From: Flagellimonas hadalis
GTDB taxonomy: Bacteria > Bacteroidota > Bacteroidia > Flavobacteriales > Flavobacteriaceae
Assembly: GCF_007785775.2 (NCBI RefSeq)
Contig: NZ_VNIK02000015.1
Location: 24,784 to 88,783, forward strand
Direction of reading: 5' to 3'
Length of the DNA stretch: 64,000 nt
Under the pieces are notes generated by a model. The model did no database searches and was not told where the DNA came from. It was given only the letters and a program-made list of their open reading frames with translations. This document shows, piece by piece, positions 62,326 to 64,000 of this stretch. Each line of letters begins with the position of its first letter. Position 1 is the stretch's first letter. The translations under genes were made by a program, and so were the position numbers.

Positions 62326-62384
62326 TGGTATGTTTGGCGGCGCACCGGGTTTGAAACCCTGGATGCTGCTATTTTGGTAAATCG

Positions 62385-63275
62385 TTACATTTTTAACCTC
62401 ATGAACAGTTCGTGGGTATTGTTGTCCAACCCATCGATGGAATTTTGGATGGAGGTTTCATAGGCATAGCCCAGATTCAAGCCATGGCTAATGTTGAAAA
62501 GGAACAATCCGCTGATGCTCTCGTCGTGACGATAACTGGCACCAAATTCAAAACGCTCCCCAAAATCCAACATGCCCGTCAACTCTACCGATACAGGTGA
62601 AGCATCCACATAGCGTAGCATGCCCATGGTCTTGAGGTCCAATGTCCTTCCCAACAAAAAGGTGTACCCGCCGCTTAGATAAGCGTGCATGCGGTCCACG
62701 CCCAAATAGGCATTTCCATTGCGTTCCTGAAGACGATCGGGCGTCAACAACTTGGGTGCCGATAGTGATGCAAAGTACCTATCGTGCTTTAGGTATACCC
62801 CGGCGCCGACATTGGGGGTGAACCTGCTCTCATAGTCCATTAGCGAGCCATCCTGTCCCACACCATAGGTGATCAGGCCATTGGTGTTGGCATCATAGGA
62901 GTTGGCACTTCCCTTGAGGCCAAAGTAAAGTTGATGCTCCCCGTCCAATTGGATGTGATAGGAGATGTCAATGGCCATCCATGTCTGTTGCTCAATGAAC
63001 GTTCGGTCGTTGAGGATGGACACGCCCAGCCCCAAGTTTCTGCCCACGGGCATTCCAAAAATGGCGCTCTGGCTCTCAGGGGCACCTTCAATGCCCGCCC
63101 ATTGGCTACGTACCCCCAACGAAAATTCTGCGGCTTCGGAACTACCGGCAAAAGCAGGGTTGTAGATGTTCATGTTGTACCTGTAAAAGGTGTAGTTGGG
63201 GTCCTGCTGGCCACTGACTGTGGAACAGAGTACCATGGCAACTATCAAAATCTGTATTTTATGTATGATATTCAT
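62385..63275 (-). CDS. Type IX secretion PorP/SprF family membrane protein
   Basis: A 296-aa outer membrane protein with a signal peptide (HKIQILIVAMVLCSTVSGQ). QDPNYTFYRYNMNIYNPAFAGS is the family N-terminus; the rest looks like a beta-barrel (GLGVSILNDRTFIEQQT, LNLGYAYETS). Met at 63275 is chosen over a longer frame reaching 63452, which would cover the end of the upstream gene. PorP/SprF proteins are needed for surface attachment of their type B substrate, usually encoded next door, as here 25 bp upstream. Confidence 0.9.
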   Translation of the reverse strand: MNIIHKIQILIVAMVLCSTVSGQQDPNYTFYRYNMNIYNPAFAGSSEAAEFSLGVRSQWAGIEGAPESQSAIFGMPVGRNLGLGVSILNDRTFIEQQTWMAIDISYHIQLDGEHQLYFGLKGSANSYDANTNGLITYGVGQDGSLMDYESRFTPNVGAGVYLKHDRYFASLSAPKLLTPDRLQERNGNAYLGVDRMHAYLSGGYTFLLGRTLDLKTMGMLRYVDASPVSVELTGMLDFGERFEFGASYRHDESISGLFLFNISHGLNLGYAYETSIQNSIDGLDNNTHELFMRLKM

Positions 63276-63300
63276 GTCTTTGATTCTGTTTTTGTCGTTT

Positions 63301-64000
63301 TTAGTAGTTGATGAAAATCCAGCCTTGCAACGGGGCATTGCCATCTCCCAAATCGATGATATAGAGATAGGAGCCGGCGGGAAGTTTTTCGTTCCTGCTT
63401 TTGTAGAAGCCTTCCCAGTCATTTTTGTATGACCTTGTCGCAAAGACCTCATGCCCCCATCGGTTGTAAACGGAAACCTTATTGTTGGGGTAATTGTCTA
63501 TGCCCGGGATGACCCACGCATCGTTGTTTCCGTCCCCATTGGGTGTAAAGGCTTGCGCCGGAACGAGTTTGGGTTCATCGCTGGTCGGGAAGTAATCATC
63601 ACCGTCCAAAACACCATCATTGTCATCATCGTCGTCCATGCTATCGGGCAGACCATCACCATCGGTGTCCAATGGGGTGCTGTTGGGATCCTTTGGATTG
63701 GTCCCTTCTACCTCTTCGATATCGTCGGAATATCCATCGCCATCATCATCGGTATCGGCATTGTCCCCAATCCCATCACCATCGGTGTCGGTATTTTCAT
63801 TGGCATCAGTAGGGAAGTCATCCTGATCATCGGGAATACCGTCGTTGTCATCGTCATTGTCAACTTCATCGCCAAGACCATCGCCATCGGTGTCGGTGTC
63901 GGTCACGCCATCATTATTGTCATCATCATCGGCATTGTCGCCAATTCCATCACCATCTACATCAGAGTCCTCGGAGGGATCTTTCGGGAAGTCGTCCTGA
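63301..64000 (-). CDS. TSP type 3 repeat protein with T9SS type B sorting domain, C-terminal part
   Basis: The gene runs off the right edge; the frame stays open to base 64000. The visible ~230 residues are calcium-binding thrombospondin type 3 repeats (DTDGDGIGDNADTDDDGDGY and similar, rich in Asp) followed by the gliding-motility C-terminal domain (QAFTPNGDGNNDAWVIPGI, VYNRWGHEVF, LPAGSYLYIIDLGDG). It is a secreted or surface protein carried by type IX secretion, paired with the PorP/SprF gene downstream. The N-terminal function is not visible. Confidence 0.9.
   Translation of the reverse strand, partial: QDDFPKDPSEDSDVDGDGIGDNADDDDNNDGVTDTDTDGDGLGDEVDNDDDNDGIPDDQDDFPTDANENTDTDGDGIGDNADTDDDGDGYSDDIEEVEGTNPKDPNSTPLDTDGDGLPDSMDDDDDNDGVLDGDDYFPTSDEPKLVPAQAFTPNGDGNNDAWVIPGIDNYPNNKVSVYNRWGHEVFATRSYKNDWEGFYKSRNEKLPAGSYLYIIDLGDGNAPLQGWIFINY

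Noticed and set aside
62345..62362. Second terminator or RNA gene at the GGGTTT-G-AAACCC dyad
   Set aside because: The loop would be a single base and no T tract follows; the stem at 62294-62325 is the better terminator.
63276..63452. Extended N-terminus of the PorP/SprF gene
   Set aside because: The extra 59 residues cover the end of the upstream T9SS gene in another frame, and the signal peptide begins at Met 63275.
63550..63990. Short repeated DNA that might look like a CRISPR array or microsatellite
   Set aside because: The repeats are degenerate GAT/GAC-rich codons encoding calcium-binding TSP type 3 repeats in an open frame.

Overview
The window comes from a member of the Flavobacteriaceae (Bacteroidota), probably a marine Muricauda/Flagellimonas-like genus; the genus is a guess. 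The signs are two SusC/SusD pairs, type IX secretion (T9SS) type B sorting domains at both ends, a PorP/SprF protein, an AraR-type Nudix regulator, poor Shine-Dalgarno sequences and promoter boxes of the Bacteroidota type (TAnnTTTG). I saw no tRNA, rRNA, insertion sequence, prophage or CRISPR array.

Layout. 1-10.5 kb is ordinary chromosome: the tail of a T9SS type B protein, queE, a lipoprotein metalloprotease, a methyltransferase, a YkgJ-like protein, a sterol desaturase family protein, the muramidase namZ, a LolC/E-type permease, an aldose epimerase, a DnaQ/GIY-YIG fusion and an ABC exporter. 10.6-54.2 kb is one large catabolic region. It holds SusC1/D1, SusC2/D2, three tandem DUF885 putative metallopeptidases, an AraC regulator, a complete 4-hydroxyproline (Hyp) catabolic operon (deaminase, ketoglutarate semialdehyde dehydrogenase, epimerase, flavin oxidase), an operon joining a DPP-IV-like prolyl peptidase to a GH127/GH146-type beta-L-arabinofuranosidase, a DUF5695-like protein and a GH43, then a divergent AraR-type regulator and GH51-GH127-araB-araD-araA-mutarotase-Na+/sugar symporter. 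54.4-64 kb is an RND efflux operon, two universal stress proteins, thioredoxin, PorP/SprF and a partial TSP3-repeat T9SS type B protein.

Main proposal. The 10.6-54.2 kb region looks like a utilization locus for hydroxyproline-rich glycoproteins (extensin or arabinogalactan-protein type, from plants or green algae), in which both the arabinose glycan and the Hyp-containing peptide are eaten. Hyp-linked beta-L-arabinofuranosides are the known natural substrate of GH127 enzymes, and prolyl peptidases plus Hyp catabolism would handle the backbone. Two operator families read by eye support one regulatory unit. The first is a tandem AraC-type site (YAATATARTATC, then TAATAW 21 bp after the first half-site starts), found six times in intergenic DNA from SusC1 to the prolyl peptidase; in four cases a TAnnTTTR promoter box lies 33-34 bp beyond the second half-site. 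The second is a palindrome AARTGT-N7-AYRCTT, found four times: twice at SusC1, once at the start of the peptidase/GH127 operon and once at the araBDA operon. SusC1 and the peptidase/GH127 operon carry both, as expected for genes that answer to both parts of the substrate. The biochemistry and the regulator-site pairings are inference; the gene order, motifs and spacings are read from the sequence.
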